Assembly: GCA_029959085.1 (NCBI GenBank)
Contig: JARWIR010000003.1
Location: 33,185,505 to 33,249,504 of the forward strand
Length of the DNA stretch: 64,000 nucleotides
From: Nemophila menziesii
Lineage: Eukaryota > Streptophyta > Magnoliopsida > Boraginales > Hydrophyllaceae
Direction: 5' to 3'
Shown: positions 61,485-64,000 of the stretch, piece after piece
Position numbering within the stretch: the first letter of the stretch is position 1
How the letters are laid out: the number at the start of each line of letters is the position of its first letter
The notes under the pieces: generated by a model
The model's input: only the letters and a program-made list of their open reading frames with translations
The model's database searches: none
Told to the model about the DNA's origin: nothing
Position numbers and translations under genes: made by a program

Positions 61485-62120
61485 AAGTAGTTCATAAGGA
61501 GTTTGACTGAACAGTCATTGTGGGTATTTGGTTAGTTATATAACTAGCGGTAGGCAAGGAATCTCCACAATTAGCTTGTGCCATCATAGACTTAACCATT
61601 TCTAGGAGAGTTCTCACTTTTCCATCACACAGTTCTTTCAATTGATCCAATAGATATTCACGTATGCAATAGATATTCACGTGATTAAGGTTTTCATCTT
61701 CCTCTCTAACTGATTTTCTACTTCATTGAAATATATCATAAGAAAATTTCAATGCTACAGATGTATGAAAAATCAAGTAGACATAACCAAAACTAGTGAA
61801 AGTATCTATAAAAGTGATAAAATAAAGTCCCCCCTTAATATTTTGAACATTCATTGGGTCACAAATGTCTACATGAATTACTTGCAATGGGTACTCGACT
61901 CGTTTAACCTTTTCAAAATGGTTTCCCTTTGCTTTATCTGCTAGACAATTTTCATAAGTTGGCAAGTTGACTCTAGTCAATGAACCCAAAAAGTTTGCCT
62001 TAGACAACAAATTCATACGGTCTTGTCCAATATGAACTAGTCTAGCATTCCATACACTTTCTTCTACGTTAAAATTACTAGAAGAAGTATTAATAGAAAA
62101 GCAACTACTTACATAATAAC
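61485..62120 (-). pseudogene. Copia integrase core, decayed
   Basis: The frame 62016-61723 carries LPTYENCLADKAKGNHFEKV, HVDICDPMNVQNIKGGLYF and FIDTFTSFGYVYLIFHTS, the integrase DDE core start. A second frame (61680-61492) carries DQLKELCDGKVRTLLEMVKSM then TASYITNQIPT, the later integrase block. The two are separated by a frameshift and stop. Confidence 0.85.
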
Positions 62121-62559
62121 TATTAAATGAGTTATCATCATCTAGTACTACTAAAACATGAGAAATTAAACCGAAAACTTAATACTTAGCGTCATAATAG
62201 ATGTCTACATGATTGTTATGAAAATGCATATTAAAAACTAATCCTAGAAGAACAGTGACCAAGACCAAATTCCTTCGAATTTCAGGTGTGTAAAGTGTAT
62301 TATGCAGTTATAAGGTTTGACCACCTCGCAAGTTCAACTTGCAAGTGTCAAATATGTTGACTTCAACCTTGTTGTTGTCTCCTTATATTCATCACGTTTC
62401 CTCTGGAATTAGATGGTACTCTATATATGCCTCTTGGTCTTGGGCTACATGGTCTGTCGCTTCTGAAGCCACAGTCCACAAAGAATTAGAATCAACTAGC
62501 AAACAGTACTGGTAACATATGTAAATTTATATGAAGTAAATGATATTGCTATCTTTATC

Positions 62560-63344
62560 CTCACTCGCGAGCGAAGTGACCCATTTTGTCACAGTTATAG
62601 CATTTTACTTTACTCTCGTCTTTCTTAAAAAAACGTTGTTACCACCATTCTTGTTCTTCTTGGAAGCATGCTCATTTTCATTTCTCTTCCCATTGTTCTT
62701 GCACTTAATGCCAGAACCTTTTGTGGGAACTTGACTCAGCAATATATAAGTCTGACCCTGAGACTTAATTGCATCAAGACGTTCATCTTCCAACGTCACA
62801 TGATGAGCAACATCATAAAAAGTTATGATATGGTCCTTTTGAGTCAATTTTATCTTCAAATTCTCCCACTTATTTGAAAGAGATCGGATCACAACTTGAA
62901 CCTGATGTTCATCAGCAAGGTTATGACCTGCAGTCCAAGTTCCCTAATCATATTAGGCATCTCCCAAAAATGCTTGGTTTGATTAGGCTTCCTCTTGTAA
63001 GTGTCAAACTTAATGATCAATTGACTCAACTTAGTCATAGTTGTACCCTTGTACTTTTCATTAAGAGCGTCCCACATCTCGTGAGCAGTGGGGTACTATT
63101 GACACTCATGGACAAGATCGTCATACATGGAGCTTATCAAGATGCCTCTTGTAGTGGAATATATCTTTTTCCACTTCTCATAAGCCTCCATGAGCTGTGA
63201 TGCCTTCCTTAGGCTGAGCCATGACATTGTTAATAACCTCAAGAATATCTTGTTCCTTTAGAACATAATATATTTCGAGTTTACCAGGATATAGCTCTCA
63301 CCATTCATTATGTCTCCTTTGATATCATCAATGACGGTAGTCAT
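62560..63344 (-). pseudogene. Copia gag, decayed
   Basis: A likely start ATG lies at 63344 (MTTVIDDIKGDIMNGES). After stops, MWDALNEKYKGTTMTKLSQL (from 63077) and IRSLSNKWENLKIKLTQKD (from 62892) are recognisable as copia gag (UBN2-type). A zinc knuckle CYNCDKMGHFARE lies near 62606-62568, where the final cysteine codon is TGA. Frame changes occur between segments. Confidence 0.85.
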
Positions 63345-64000
63345 TTTCTTCTAAAGTAAGAGATTTTTCATTAGTATACATACAATTATTTAACTACCCA
63401 TGGCTATTAATGCAAATAGAATGAATAAGAAAGATAACAAAATAAGTGATAAAGAAAGTTCACTATGTTCCCAATCATGAACCACCATATTTTGTTTGTC
63501 TTAATGATTCAATTAATTTCATTAACTGCGAAAATTAAGTTCTCCAAGAACTCCCACTTACTCTAACATAAATAGAGCAAAATGTATGAAAAATAAACAA
63601 TTAATAACATAAAAACAAAGAAACTAGTTGAATTCATACATAAATGAAATACATGTTCAATAAAGAAATAACTGAATCAAAGCAACTAATGCAATTCCTA
63701 ACAAACAAGGATTAAAAAAAATTTGGAAAAACAAACCACTAAGCAAACTACCTATTGCAAGTCCTAACTAACATACGTCTTTCATATCCAAAACCTTAAT
63801 TTAGGAATTGACTGGTCAAAGTTCACTTCCTCATAGAGTCTAATTGGAAAATAATTATCAACACTAGTAGTTCGGTAATGCATTCCACAGTTGCACTGAT
63901 CCGGCCTAGTAGAATTATTATAGTGCCTCCACAAGTGAGATTCAGTCAAAGCATAGACTAGCCACTCATATGTAGCTTGTCTTCCATGAACATAGTCTTC
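63345..64000 (-). other. Copia 5' leader, continues off the window
   Basis: AT-rich, with no coding frame. No copy of the 440-bp LTR is visible here, so the element's 5' LTR and primer-binding site lie beyond the right edge. Confidence 0.5.

Overview
This window is nuclear DNA from a flowering plant, almost certainly a eudicot. The evidence is intron-containing plant genes (an ALOG/LSH protein, a U-box/ARM E3 ligase, an XBAT34/35-type RING protein), AT-rich intergenic DNA, and dense plant-type mobile elements: Ty3/gypsy, Ty1/copia, LINE, CACTA, hAT, Mutator-like, TRIM and SINE. I cannot name the species. No tRNA, rRNA or CRISPR was seen. Nothing suggests an undescribed enzymatic system. The interest lies in the nested transposon record and in a small RING gene whose neighbourhood was duplicated and then broken.

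Layout. 1-9.6 kb: a decayed gypsy gag-protease region, a long conserved non-coding module interrupted by a fold-back element, then an antisense fragment of the same family. 10.3-11.1 kb: a non-autonomous hAT with a perfect 8-bp target duplication. 12.1-20.4 kb: an almost complete 8.2-kb CACTA (En/Spm) transposon with a TAC target duplication, decayed tnp2 and Transposase_24 genes, and three clusters of its sub-terminal motif. 22.3-22.9 kb (-): an intact LSH/ALOG gene. 25.2-28.6 kb (-): a diverged copy of the gypsy module carrying a hAT. 28.7-34.6 kb (-): a LINE ORF2 split by another gypsy module. 36.0-37.4 kb: an element with about 390-bp terminal inverted repeats. 37.7-40.0 kb (-): an intact U-box/ARM gene of four coding exons plus a 5'UTR intron. 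41-46.9 kb: a Mutator-like element, gypsy protease remnants and an inverted-repeat MITE.

47.7 kb to the end: an intact RING gene rich in GW motifs, followed by an LRR receptor-kinase relic. This RING-LRR unit is repeated at 54.2-57.2 kb and begins a third time at 57.2 kb. In the later copies the RING domain is deleted. Insertions fall inside these units: hAT elements, a 1.8-kb Mutator-like element, a complete TRIM with a TAGAC target duplication, and a 5'-incomplete copia retrotransposon running off the right edge.

The three genes that look functional (LSH, PUB, RING) are unrelated single transcription units, all on the minus strand, and form no operon-like group. Two are predicted ubiquitin ligases. 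Everything else is mobile-element sequence, relics or unassigned AT-rich DNA.
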